A stretch of DNA of 6,794 nucleotides from CAYVXE01 sp964455375 (GTDB lineage: Bacteria; Zhuqueibacterota; Zhuqueibacteria; Oceanimicrobiales; Oceanimicrobiaceae): NCBI GenBank assembly GCA_964455375.1, contig CAYVXE010000169.1, positions 1 through 6,794 of the forward strand, written 5' to 3'. Position 1 is the first letter of the stretch. Each line of letters opens with the position of its first letter. The position numbers and the translations under genes were made by a program. This document shows, in pieces, positions 1 through 6,523 of the stretch. A model generated the notes under the pieces. That model was not told where the DNA came from. It saw only the letters and a program-made list of their open reading frames with translations, and did no database searches.

Positions 1-401
1 AAAAATAGCGTTTGAAAAAAAACAAATGGCCAAGTTATTTAATTCACAGTCCTAACACAAAATATTTTCCGCACTGAACTTTTTGCTTGTACAATTTATT
101 CAATTTTACTCATTTAACAAGGGATCACAGCATTCATTTTTCTTTCTTTTAATGAAAAAAGCCTCCCAATAATTAATCTGAAAAACCGAAAATTGTAATG
201 AACATTTTTCTACGACTAGTGTGAATTGTTTAACCTGTTTTTAGAACTTTACTTTTACCGATAAAAATAATCAGCCGGCAGATTAACTCTCAAAAAGAGA
301 TTTATTTGTATGACTGCAAATATATAGAGTATATGAAATTTCAACTATCAAATTGACTCATTACTTTTAATTAAATCTAAACAAATTTAAAAAGAGGACT
401 T
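1..401. other. AT-rich gene-free region upstream of rho
   Basis: No convincing coding region is visible on either strand. The composition is clearly more AT-rich than the flanking gene. It contains small inverted repeats, such as TATTTG/CAAATA at 303-308 and 317-322 and ATATA/TATAT at 322-334, which are weak because the background is so AT-rich. A candidate promoter lies at 353-381. In other bacteria the rho leader mediates autoregulation by Rho-dependent attenuation. Nothing here proves that, and if the proposed promoter is right the leader is only about 14 bases. Confidence 0.6.
353..381 (+). promoter_or_regulatory. candidate sigma70-type promoter for rho
   Basis: TTGACT (353-358) matches the -35 consensus at five of six positions. 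TCTAAA (376-381) matches the -10 consensus at four of six, with a 17-base spacer. Transcription would start near 388, just ahead of the AAAGAGG ribosome binding site at 391-397. The surrounding sequence is AT-rich, so chance matches are likely. This is an inference from spacing and position only. Confidence 0.33.
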
Positions 402-1649
402 ATGGATATAACCGAATTGAAAGGCTTGAAAATTGCCGAGCTAAATAAGCTGGCGCAAAAATTGAAAGTACCCGGAATAACAGGGCTCAGAAAAGCGGAA
501 CTCATCTTTAGAATTCTGGAAGAACAAACAAAGAAAGAAGGCCTGATCTTCGCCGAAGGCGTTTTGGAAGTCTTGCCTGACGGTTACGGTTTTCTTCGCT
601 CTCCGGACTTTAACTATTTGCCGGGACCTGACGACATTTATGTTTCCCCTTCGCAGATCAAGCGCTTCGGTCTTCGCACCGGCGACACGGTGTCCGGTCA
701 AATTCGCCCGCCAAAAGAGAATGAACGATTTTTTGCTTTGCTCAAGGTGGAAGCTGTTAACTATGAAAATCCGGAAGAAGCGAAAACCAAGATTCTTTTT
801 GACAATTTAACGCCGCTTTACCCTGACACCCGGATTAATCTGGAGACAAACGGCAAAGATTATTCCATGCGTATCATGAATTTGTTGACGCCCATAGGCA
901 AAGGCCAGCGCGGACTCATTGTCGCACAACCGAAAACCGGAAAAACGACATTGCTAAAACAATTAGCCAACAGTATTTCCGAAAATCATCCGGCAATAAA
1001 AATGATCGTCTTGCTGATTGATGAACGGCCGGAGGAAGTGACGGACATGCAAAGATCGGTCAAGGCAGAAGTGGTTTCATCAACGTTTGATGAACCGGCA
1101 GAACGCCACGTTCAGGTTTCAGACATGGTTCTGGAAAAATCCAAGCGACTGGTAGAGTATGGAAACGACGTGGTGATTCTTCTTGACAGTATCACACGCC
1201 TGGCCCGAGCACATAACGCCGTCGTCCCGCATAGCGGCAAAATCCTCTCCGGTGGTGTGGACGCAAATGCACTCCATCGCCCGAAACGTTTTTTCGGAGC
1301 TGCCCGAAATATTGAAGAAGGCGGAAGCCTGACCATCATTGCAACAGCACTGATTGATACCGGAAGCCGGATGGATGAAGTCATTTTCGAGGAATTTAAA
1401 GGTACGGGCAATATGGAACTTGTCCTTGATCGTCGTCTTTCGGATCGTCGGGTTTTCCCATCTATCGATGTCAACCGCTCCGGCACCAGAAAAGAAGAAT
1501 TGCTTCTGGATGACCTTGAATTGAAGCGTGTATGGATTTTGCGGAAATTATTGGCAGAACTTTCAGTAGTGGAAGCGATGGAGTTTTTGTTGGGGAAAAT
1601 GCACGGGACACGTTCCAATAAATCTTTTTTAGATTCGATGAACACCTGA
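402..1649 (+). CDS. rho: transcription termination factor Rho
   Basis: Rho is a homohexameric RNA-dependent ATPase and helicase that loads on C-rich nascent RNA and releases RNA polymerase. At 415 residues it is close to the E. coli length (419) and aligns end to end. The N-terminal helical domain is about residues 1-47. The OB-fold RNA-binding domain follows, with the RNP-like DGYGFLR at 60-66 and the conserved GPDDIYVSPSQI stretch (75-86). The P-loop is AQPKTGKT (175-182), the catalytic Glu is E208 in DERPEE, and Walker B ends at D262 in LLDS. The Q-loop lies in VVPHSGKILSGG (274-285), the R-loop region around EEFKGTGN (330-337), and the arginine finger is R363 in GTRKEE. Positions equivalent to E. 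coli bicyclomycin-resistance sites (M216, S263, G334) are conserved, so drug sensitivity is plausible. The ATG at 402 follows AAAGAGG at a short spacing and matches the E. coli start (MDITELK against MNLTELK). It lacks the large N-terminal insertion of some phyla. Its downstream neighbour is convergent, so rho appears monocistronic. Confidence 0.98.
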   Translation: MDITELKGLKIAELNKLAQKLKVPGITGLRKAELIFRILEEQTKKEGLIFAEGVLEVLPDGYGFLRSPDFNYLPGPDDIYVSPSQIKRFGLRTGDTVSGQIRPPKENERFFALLKVEAVNYENPEEAKTKILFDNLTPLYPDTRINLETNGKDYSMRIMNLLTPIGKGQRGLIVAQPKTGKTTLLKQLANSISENHPAIKMIVLLIDERPEEVTDMQRSVKAEVVSSTFDEPAERHVQVSDMVLEKSKRLVEYGNDVVILLDSITRLARAHNAVVPHSGKILSGGVDANALHRPKRFFGAARNIEEGGSLTIIATALIDTGSRMDEVIFEEFKGTGNMELVLDRRLSDRRVFPSIDVNRSGTRKEELLLDDLELKRVWILRKLLAELSVVEAMEFLLGKMHGTRSNKSFLDSMNT

Positions 1650-1666
1650 TCCTTTCGGCCTTGAAT

Positions 1667-1735
1667 AGAACAAAGGGATGCAGTCAGTATTTACAATGAC
1701 TTGACTCAGAACAAAGGGCTGCAGCCCTTTGTTCT
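1667..1735. repeat. repeated AGAACAAAGGG motif: two direct and one inverted copy
   Basis: AGAACAAAGGGATGCAG (1667-1683) recurs as AGAACAAAGGGCTGCAG (1708-1724) with one mismatch. The same 11-mer is present inverted at 1725-1735, completing a palindrome. Between the direct copies lies a small stem, AGTCA/TGACT (1682-1686 with 1697-1701). The arrangement could be a duplicated terminator or a degenerate copy of a dispersed palindromic element. Whether it recurs in the genome cannot be seen here. Confidence 0.6.
1708..1735. terminator. perfect 28-bp palindrome, probable bidirectional terminator
   Basis: Arms AGAACAAAGGGC and GCCCTTTGTTCT flank a central TGCA, so the RNA from either strand folds into a 12-bp stem with a four-base loop. 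The 3' arm ends UUUGUUCU, giving a partial U-tract inside the stem in both directions. There is no long U-tract after it, so the fit to an intrinsic terminator is moderate. It sits 58 bases after the rho stop and overlaps the TAG stop of the convergent channel gene (1734-1736), the right place to end both transcripts. Confidence 0.6.
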
Positions 1736-2090
1736 AATATTCTTTCCCGTTCAGGCTTTGAATTCTGTCAATACTTTCCTGGGTGCCCATCACCAGGACA
1801 GAATCACCAAATTTAAATTTATAATCAGGCTTTGGGGGAATGACCTTCTGTTTTTCCTTTTCATCTTCGTCATAACTCTGCTTAATAAGCACAACTTCAA
1901 TGCCAAAACGACTGCGCAAATTCAATTCCCGTAATGATTTGTTCACAATCTCACCCGGAATTTCAATCTCGGAAAGGATGTGTCCGTCCATCAACTCAAC
2001 ACGCTTTAATTTTTGCATGGACCCGATGTAGCTGGAGACTGAAGTCACCATATCTCGCTTAAACACTTCTTTGTTATACGCTTCAATCAC
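1734..2090 (-). CDS. C-terminal piece of ClC channel: end of CBS2 plus RCK_C (TrkA_C) domain
   Basis: These 118 codons begin in a different frame from the upstream permease gene. The first residues (IEAYNKEVFKRDM) read as the missing last helix of the second CBS domain. Residues about 28-115 look like an RCK_C/TrkA_C ligand-binding domain: VELMDGHILSEIEIPGEIV, then SLRELNLRSRFGIEVVLIK, a charged linker (DEDEKEK), and a closing PDYKFKFGDSVLVMGTQESIDRI strand-helix unit. Such domains usually follow CBS pairs in bacterial ClC proteins and sense cytoplasmic ligands. The only start is a GTG at 2088-2090 that overlaps the preceding TGA (GTGA), with no separate ribosome binding site visible. It could therefore be translationally coupled, made by -1 frameshifting, or simply the tail of a frameshifted gene. 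I favour the last. The stop is TAG inside the palindrome at 1708-1735. Confidence 0.75.
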   Translation of the reverse strand: MIEAYNKEVFKRDMVTSVSSYIGSMQKLKRVELMDGHILSEIEIPGEIVNKSLRELNLRSRFGIEVVLIKQSYDEDEKEKQKVIPPKPDYKFKFGDSVLVMGTQESIDRIQSLNGKEY

Positions 2091-2100
2091 GTCGGTTTTG
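2087..2100 (-). other. frameshift junction within the ClC gene
   Basis: On the minus strand the upstream frame reads G-T-V-S-K-P-T-stop. Stepping back one base at the AAAA run (plus-strand TTTT, 2096-2099) gives G-T-V-S-K-T-D-V-I-E-A-Y, the usual end of a CBS domain. One missing A (TCAAAACC instead of TCAAAAACC) or a -1 slip of tRNA-Lys on A-AAA both restore a single protein of about 696 residues, counted from the ATG at 3823. No classic heptameric slippery site is present, and I did not identify a stimulatory structure. Sequencing or assembly error, a real mutation and recoding all remain possible. Confidence 0.8.
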
Positions 2101-3823
2101 AGACGGTACCAAAAATTTGCTTTTCATTTTCCTCTTTAACGATCGGCAATTCATCAATGTTGAGTTCACCAAAAGCTTTCATAACGACGTCCAGCGTATC
2201 ATGCGGTGTAAAATAGTAATTCATCGGCCTTAAAATGTCATACGCAACAAGTATAAAATCAAGATCATCCGACTCGTAGAGAATTTTTCGTACATCATGA
2301 ACAGAAACAACACCCAGCAAACGATCATTCTTGTCGACGACGAAAAAGTTTGAATGAGGGCTGCTCACAGTCAAATCCATCAGTTTACGAAAAGACGTAT
2401 CAGCATAAACTTTTTCATATTCCGATTTCATCACTTTAGATACCTGCAAGGAACGCAGAACATTGATTTCCTGCCCCTGAAAAATATCAATACCCCGCCG
2501 GCTCAATTTAAGTGTGTAAATAGAGTCCTTTTTCAGTCGCGAGGTGATCAGAACGCTGATAATACAAGCGATCATCAACGGAAGAATAATGCGGTAATTA
2601 TCGGTCAATTCAAAAATAATTAAGATCGATGTGATGGGTGCATGCATGGCGCCGGCTGCTACAGCGCCCATTCCCACCAGCGCGTAGGCTCCTGACGTTG
2701 CAGTATGCGCCGGAACAAGGATATGAACGATTTTGCCAACAAAGCCACCCAGGCTTGCGCCAAGAAATAAAGACGGTGCAAATATCCCACCCGAGCCTCC
2801 GGAACCGATGGTGATAGAAGTTACCAACAGTTTCAGGCCAATCAATAGCAATAGAAAATACCATGTTAGTTTGCTTTCCAGCGCCAGGCTAATGGTTTCG
2901 TAGCCCACACCAAAAATATGAGGGAAATAAATCGCAACGGCGCCGATCATCAAGCCACCAATAACAGGTTTTACGAGGCCCGGCAATGGAAGCATCTCAA
3001 ACAAATCTTCGGCTTTGTACAAGATAATGATAAAAGCCAGAGCAACAAAAGCCGCTAAAACTCCCAGAATTGCATAAGGGACCATTTCAAAAACGCTGAC
3101 CAGCTCATAATGGGGAATAATAAAAGCGGGGAAATCTCCTAAAAAGTGTCGCGAAATGACTGTTGCAGAAACCGATGAAATCACAATTGGGCTAAACTGC
3201 GAAATGCCAAAATCACCAAGAATAATTTCCATGGCGAAAAGTGCCCCTGCAATCGGCGCATTGAAGGTAGCGGCAATTCCGGCGGCGGTTCCGCAGGCAA
3301 CCAGAGTGCGCAATTGAGAACCACTCACTTTGAGAAATTGTCCCAATGAAGAACCGATTGCCGAGCCGATTTGCACGATCGGGCCCTCCCGTCCTACCGA
3401 CCCACCGGAACCAATGCAGACAGCAGAGGCAATGATTTTTGCAATCACGACACGCGGGCGAATAGCACCCCCACGCAACACGATTGCTTCCATCACTTCA
3501 GGCACACCATGCCCTTTGGCCTCGCGCGCAAAGTAAAAGACAATCGGGCCGACAATTAAACCCCCTGCTGCCGGGGCAAAGAGCTTGACATACCACGGAA
3601 GCTGCAGGGCATAATTCAGTGTATACTGCCATGAACCAAAAAAGATCGCTTGAAACAATCGGATTGCAAAACGGAAAAATATAGCTCCAAAGCCCCCCAA
3701 CACCCCAATGACCACCGCGACCAGAACCATAAAGGTATGCTCTGTCATCCGTAATCGTTGCAGTTCATACGTGATGAAATGTTGAGTGACCTTTAGAGTC
3801 TTGCGCACGTTTAGTCGAGTCAT
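2087..3823 (-). CDS. ClC-family chloride channel/transporter, permease plus CBS domains (frameshifted at the C-terminus)
   Basis: This is an integral inner-membrane anion channel or Cl-/H+ exchanger. Residues below count from an alternative ATG at 3889. Hydrophobic helices run from about 51 to 450. Signature motifs are GHGVPEV (127-133, where E. coli ClC has GSGIP), GREGP (166-170) with gating glutamate E168, FNAPIAGALFAMEI (209-222), GGIFAPS (367-373), and Y458, equivalent to the central Tyr445. The position equivalent to the E. coli proton glutamate E203 is I222, so proton coupling may be absent or different. CBS1 spans about 486-540 and CBS2 begins near 551, but is cut off at the TGA. The remainder is in the 118-codon frame downstream. 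I prefer the ATG at 3823 (MTRLNVRK). The ATG at 3889 adds 22 atypical residues (MNSFIPVACF...) and lies inside a terminator-like hairpin. Neither start has a good Shine-Dalgarno, so the start is uncertain. The gene is convergent with rho. Confidence 0.93.
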   Translation of the reverse strand: MTRLNVRKTLKVTQHFITYELQRLRMTEHTFMVLVAVVIGVLGGFGAIFFRFAIRLFQAIFFGSWQYTLNYALQLPWYVKLFAPAAGGLIVGPIVFYFAREAKGHGVPEVMEAIVLRGGAIRPRVVIAKIIASAVCIGSGGSVGREGPIVQIGSAIGSSLGQFLKVSGSQLRTLVACGTAAGIAATFNAPIAGALFAMEIILGDFGISQFSPIVISSVSATVISRHFLGDFPAFIIPHYELVSVFEMVPYAILGVLAAFVALAFIIILYKAEDLFEMLPLPGLVKPVIGGLMIGAVAIYFPHIFGVGYETISLALESKLTWYFLLLLIGLKLLVTSITIGSGGSGGIFAPSLFLGASLGGFVGKIVHILVPAHTATSGAYALVGMGAVAAGAMHAPITSILIIFELTDNYRIILPLMIACIISVLITSRLKKDSIYTLKLSRRGIDIFQGQEINVLRSLQVSKVMKSEYEKVYADTSFRKLMDLTVSSPHSNFFVVDKNDRLLGVVSVHDVRKILYESDDLDFILVAYDILRPMNYYFTPHDTLDVVMKAFGELNIDELPIVKEENEKQIFGTVSKPT

Positions 3824-3859
3824 TTTGGATGTCTTGTCTTGAAAACAACATAGCTTCCG

Positions 3860-3904
3860 AAAACAAGCGACCGGAATGAAGCTATTCATCCCGGTCGTTG
3901 TTTT
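3860..3904. terminator. strong hairpin flanked by A and T tracts, terminator- or attenuator-like
   Basis: CGACCGG (3868-3874) pairs with CCGGTCG (3891-3897). ATGAA (3876-3880) pairs with TTCAT (3885-3889) above a one-base internal mismatch, closing on GCTA. With one bulged G, an outer AACAA/TTGTT helix extends the stem into A- and T-rich tracts. RNA from the minus strand ends CUUGUUUUC and from the plus strand UUGUUUUU, so it can act in both directions. It lies about 410 bases beyond the beta-helix stop codon and just ahead of the preferred ClC start. It may terminate read-through from that gene or attenuate ClC transcription. Confidence 0.55.
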
Positions 3905-3947
3905 TGGTACATCTTTGTCAGGTGTTGCAGGGGAATTTTGTTACTGA

Positions 3948-3976
3948 ATAATAATTAATTTAAATTAACAATGCAA
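3948..3976 (-). promoter_or_regulatory. candidate promoter for the ClC gene
   Basis: Read on the minus strand, TTGCAT (3976-3971) and TATTAT (3953-3948) are separated by 17 bases. The -10 matches the consensus at five of six positions and the -35 only at three of six. The spacer contains the 14-bp palindrome TTAATTTAAATTAA (3955-3968). Transcription would start near 3941, placing the hairpin at 3860-3904 in the 5' leader. The AT-rich background makes this tentative. Confidence 0.28.
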
Positions 3977-4091
3977 GCTATTTTCTGCATGATTTGAATC
4001 TTACTTTTAGGTGGTTTTAATTTTCAATTAGCTTTGAAAAAGCAGGAGGGCGACACCTTTACAGGCTGTCCATGATTTCCGACAAATGGTA

Positions 4092-4248
4092 TATATGTCT
4101 GTACGGAAAAGGGTGTTTTTGTGTAACGCAGACTTTCCAGTCTGCGAGTCTGCAAAATAAACAAGGCTAAATCATTTTTTCTGTTCATTCCACTCGTCGA
4201 TCTGGAGGTCGACGTTACGATTCAACTGACTTTTCGGACAGACATATA
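4092..4248. repeat. 157-bp non-coding inverted-repeat element (REPIN- or MITE-like)
   Basis: The ends are near-perfect inverted repeats. The left begins TATATGTCTGTACGGAAAAG (4092-4111). The right end, read on the minus strand from 4248, begins TATATGTCTGTCCGAAAAG. About 31 bases in from each end, at matching spacing, both arms carry GTAACG (4123-4128, and inverted at 4213-4218) followed by a hairpin and then AGT. The left hairpin is CGCAGACT-TTCC-AGTCTGCG (4127-4146). The right one has arms CGTCGA/TCGACG (4195-4214). The centre (4154-4190) is AT-rich with no reading frame. Two hairpins in opposite orientation, each headed by a short conserved motif, resemble REP doublets moved by RAYT-type transposases. 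The terminal repeats with possible TA flanks would also fit a MITE. No transposase is in the window. Confidence 0.7.
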
Positions 4249-4306
4249 GCACAACAAGTTTTGAAATGACTTTCCACTGGTTTTTTAAATACGCCTGGTG
4301 CTCATC

Positions 4307-6523
4307 TCATTCGCGATGCAACCCGATCTTGTCAAAAGGTATTCTTTTAAATCCGACTTTAAATGCAGGTGAATCTTTGCGCAAATGAAAATTTCTGCTT
4401 TTTATGTCGACAAATCCGGGATTGCCTGTAACAATCAAGTTCCCTTGCAGCTTTTTTAAGAAATCAACATCACTTCGAGTGTAGATTGTGCCTGTCGGCG
4501 CATCTTTCACTTTCGGCCCGCGCCAGTAACATAAAATAGAATCGGCAATGACATTATCCTGCATTTTTAAAACCTGCGGGTCCACACCGTCCTCAATGTC
4601 CAGCCATTTTTTGCTGTAAGAGACATTATGCAAAACCCGGTTGTTTTTTGGTATAGCCGGATTATCATTATAATAGGTCAAAAGCTCGGGATAGCGCTCG
4701 CTATATGGCGGCTGATCAAAATGCACCGCTTTCATCCGATCCGTAAGCACCGTGTAGCGACCGTCAAAATAATTCTTCGCCCAGGTGGTGCCGCGGGCGT
4801 CGATGTGCACGGACGCTTCGCAATCGATAAACACATTGTTCTCCACGGTATTATCTCTGCCGCCGCCGAGAAAAACCGCTCGTCCGGCGCGGTAAAAAAT
4901 ATTGCCGTAAACTATTGTGCCGCTCATAAAGTCATCCAGATAAACGCCCATAACGCCGAACAGACCGGGCCCGTGCAAATCGTGAAAATAATTGTAACGA
5001 ATAACATTTCCGCGCCAGGTATAGTCCCGGCCGGTATGAATGGCGCCGGCATCTCCGGTTTCTTTAACAATATCATAAATTTCATTATATTCGATGAGGT
5101 GTTCATTGCCGCTAAAATAAATCGCTTCATGAGGCGCGTTGTGAATAAGATTGTGAGACGCCACGTTGCCCACACCGCTCAAACGAATTGCATGACGGTA
5201 GGTAAAATCGATGCGGCTGAAGCGATGAATGTGGTTATTATCGGCATAATTATGGCCGGGCGTTAATGTTAACCGATCTCCTCCTTTTATCTGAGTGCCG
5301 CCATCGCCGGTATCGTAAATATCACAGCCTTGTACGCCGTTGTCTGTTCCTCCATTCACGACGACGCCAACATTGCCGATATTTCTGATGACACAATTTT
5401 TAATTTTATTATGATGCCCACCATCGATCTGAATGGCTCCTGCCCGTGAAACTTCAAATGTGATCTCTGCAATTGAAATGTTCGCCGTGTTGTCCAAATG
5501 CAGCATGACTTTATCCAGAATAGAAACGAAAGCATCTCCCTTTTCCATGGGTTGTGGCGGCCAGAAATAGAGAATGCCCTTTTTTCGGTCCAGGTAGTAT
5601 TCGCCCGGGGCATCCAGTTCCTCCAATATATTAAGAAAATAAAACCGTTGTTCTTTGGTAAAGCCGTAATGGTAATGCGGTTCAGCCGGGTAAATCTCAT
5701 TTTTCTGCAAATCAATTCTGCCGACTTTGATATAAGCATCAGCCCAGTCCCATGTCCAATATCCGTGCATCCAGATGTCATCTCGCTGCTGCCAGCGCTG
5801 TGGTCGATGACCGGGAAAAACAAATCGACCGTAATGTCGGCCCCGTGGTATACCATCCTTGCGGGTGTGACTTGTGCCTTTGTTGAAAAGTTTTTTCCCG
5901 AATTGCGGAACATCCACGATTTTCAACCACCCCTCATTCGGATAGCGGGCAATGGTCATGGCCTTTCCTTTGAAGAAAAGTTCGAGGCCTGTGGGTTGAA
6001 TGGGCAGGCCCATGCCGGTCATTTTCATTTCGCCAAAGTCTGAAATACCTTGTGCCTTTAAATCGACCTGCAGGACATGGCCGCGTGCTGACGGATCGAG
6101 CCGGGATAATACGCCCTTATCAGTTACTTTTCCGAATCCGCCAATGGATTTGCCGCCAATAAATTTAACGGTGTCCCCGGGATAGGATTGCCAAATAACA
6201 GGCGATCCGTGTGGTCCTGAATCCCCGGCAGAGAGATCAAATGTATTATCCAATGTGTACACGCCGCTGTGGATATAAACCGTTACACCGCCACGGGGAA
6301 AAGAGTTTGATTTTTTCAGTGTGCGAATCGCTGCCCTGGCTTTTGTCAGCGTCGCAAAAGGGCCATCGGTTTGTGCACGATTGGGCGCCTGCAATTTTCC
6401 AGACCAGGAATCATTGCCGGTTTTTGCCACAAAAAAAGAATTGGGATTTAGATTTGATCGGGTGCAGTTGAAATAAGCAGCAACAACCATCAGTGTAAAG
6501 AGCAGCAGGTGGCGTGATTTCAT
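4307..6523 (-). CDS. exported right-handed parallel beta-helix protein, GH141-like
   Basis: This is probably a secreted or surface-anchored carbohydrate-active enzyme of 738 residues. Residues 1-19 form a signal peptide (MKSRHLLLFTLMVVAAYFN) ending before C20. A lipoprotein is possible, but the lipobox (YFNC) is atypical. The N-terminal module has FFVAKTGNDSWSG (30-42), DGPFATLTKARAAIRTL (53-69) and VTVYIHSGVYTL (80-91), the usual opening of these beta-helix enzymes. Residues about 175-340 form an inserted beta-rich region with aromatic clusters (WMHGYWTWDW, 251-260; ILYFWPP, 317-323). From about 340 to 665 there are regular helix coils with asparagine ladders (NNHIHRFSR, SHNLIHN, EYNEIYD, RYNYFHD, YGNIFYR, ENNVFID). 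Conserved acidic residues include D491 in DAGAIHTGRD and D530/D531 in YLDD, plausible catalytic residues by analogy with the GH141 founder BT1002 (recalled, not checked). NPGFVDIKSRNFHLRKDSPA (701-720) is the common closing motif. The ATG is preceded by AAAAGGA (6534-6540) at good spacing. Substrate is unknown; general beta-helix or lyase-like folds are the alternative. Confidence 0.88.
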   Translation of the reverse strand: MKSRHLLLFTLMVVAAYFNCTRSNLNPNSFFVAKTGNDSWSGKLQAPNRAQTDGPFATLTKARAAIRTLKKSNSFPRGGVTVYIHSGVYTLDNTFDLSAGDSGPHGSPVIWQSYPGDTVKFIGGKSIGGFGKVTDKGVLSRLDPSARGHVLQVDLKAQGISDFGEMKMTGMGLPIQPTGLELFFKGKAMTIARYPNEGWLKIVDVPQFGKKLFNKGTSHTRKDGIPRGRHYGRFVFPGHRPQRWQQRDDIWMHGYWTWDWADAYIKVGRIDLQKNEIYPAEPHYHYGFTKEQRFYFLNILEELDAPGEYYLDRKKGILYFWPPQPMEKGDAFVSILDKVMLHLDNTANISIAEITFEVSRAGAIQIDGGHHNKIKNCVIRNIGNVGVVVNGGTDNGVQGCDIYDTGDGGTQIKGGDRLTLTPGHNYADNNHIHRFSRIDFTYRHAIRLSGVGNVASHNLIHNAPHEAIYFSGNEHLIEYNEIYDIVKETGDAGAIHTGRDYTWRGNVIRYNYFHDLHGPGLFGVMGVYLDDFMSGTIVYGNIFYRAGRAVFLGGGRDNTVENNVFIDCEASVHIDARGTTWAKNYFDGRYTVLTDRMKAVHFDQPPYSERYPELLTYYNDNPAIPKNNRVLHNVSYSKKWLDIEDGVDPQVLKMQDNVIADSILCYWRGPKVKDAPTGTIYTRSDVDFLKKLQGNLIVTGNPGFVDIKSRNFHLRKDSPAFKVGFKRIPFDKIGLHRE

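Larger units (their letters stand above)
3824..4306. other. spacer between the beta-helix gene and the ClC gene
   Basis: No credible gene is seen in these 483 bases. The right part (4092-4248) is occupied by a structured inverted-repeat element, and the left part by a strong hairpin and a candidate promoter for the ClC gene. Between them, about 3991-4091 shows only AT-rich sequence and a short GC-richer patch near 4044-4070 without a clear fold. A maximal ClC reading frame would extend into this spacer to 3889. Confidence 0.6.

Noticed and set aside
2..55. Open frame entering from the left edge and ending in TAA at 53-55 (KIAFEKKQMAKLFNSQS)
   Set aside because: Only 17 codons in AT-rich sequence. 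It could be the end of an upstream gene, but nothing recognisable supports it.
303..334. Inverted repeats TATTTG/CAAATA and ATATA/TATAT upstream of rho as operators
   Set aside because: Such short AT-only symmetry is expected by chance in this composition; no known regulator motif is matched.
1112..1645. Minus-strand frame of 177 codons within rho
   Set aside because: It is antisense to the highly conserved Rho ATPase core, and its low-complexity Arg/Ser-rich translation is typical of a shadow.
1701..1934. Plus-strand frame of 77 codons
   Set aside because: It is antisense to the RCK_C coding piece and starts inside the palindrome; it has no family features.
4121..4220. Possible CRISPR-like repeats because of the two stem-loops
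   Set aside because: There are only two copies, in opposite orientation, with different stem sequences and no regular spacers or cas genes.
4628..5266. Plus-strand frame of 212 codons, and a similar 181-codon frame at 5498-6043
   Set aside because: Both are antisense shadows of the beta-helix gene. The minus-strand frame has the signal peptide, ribosome binding site and family motifs.
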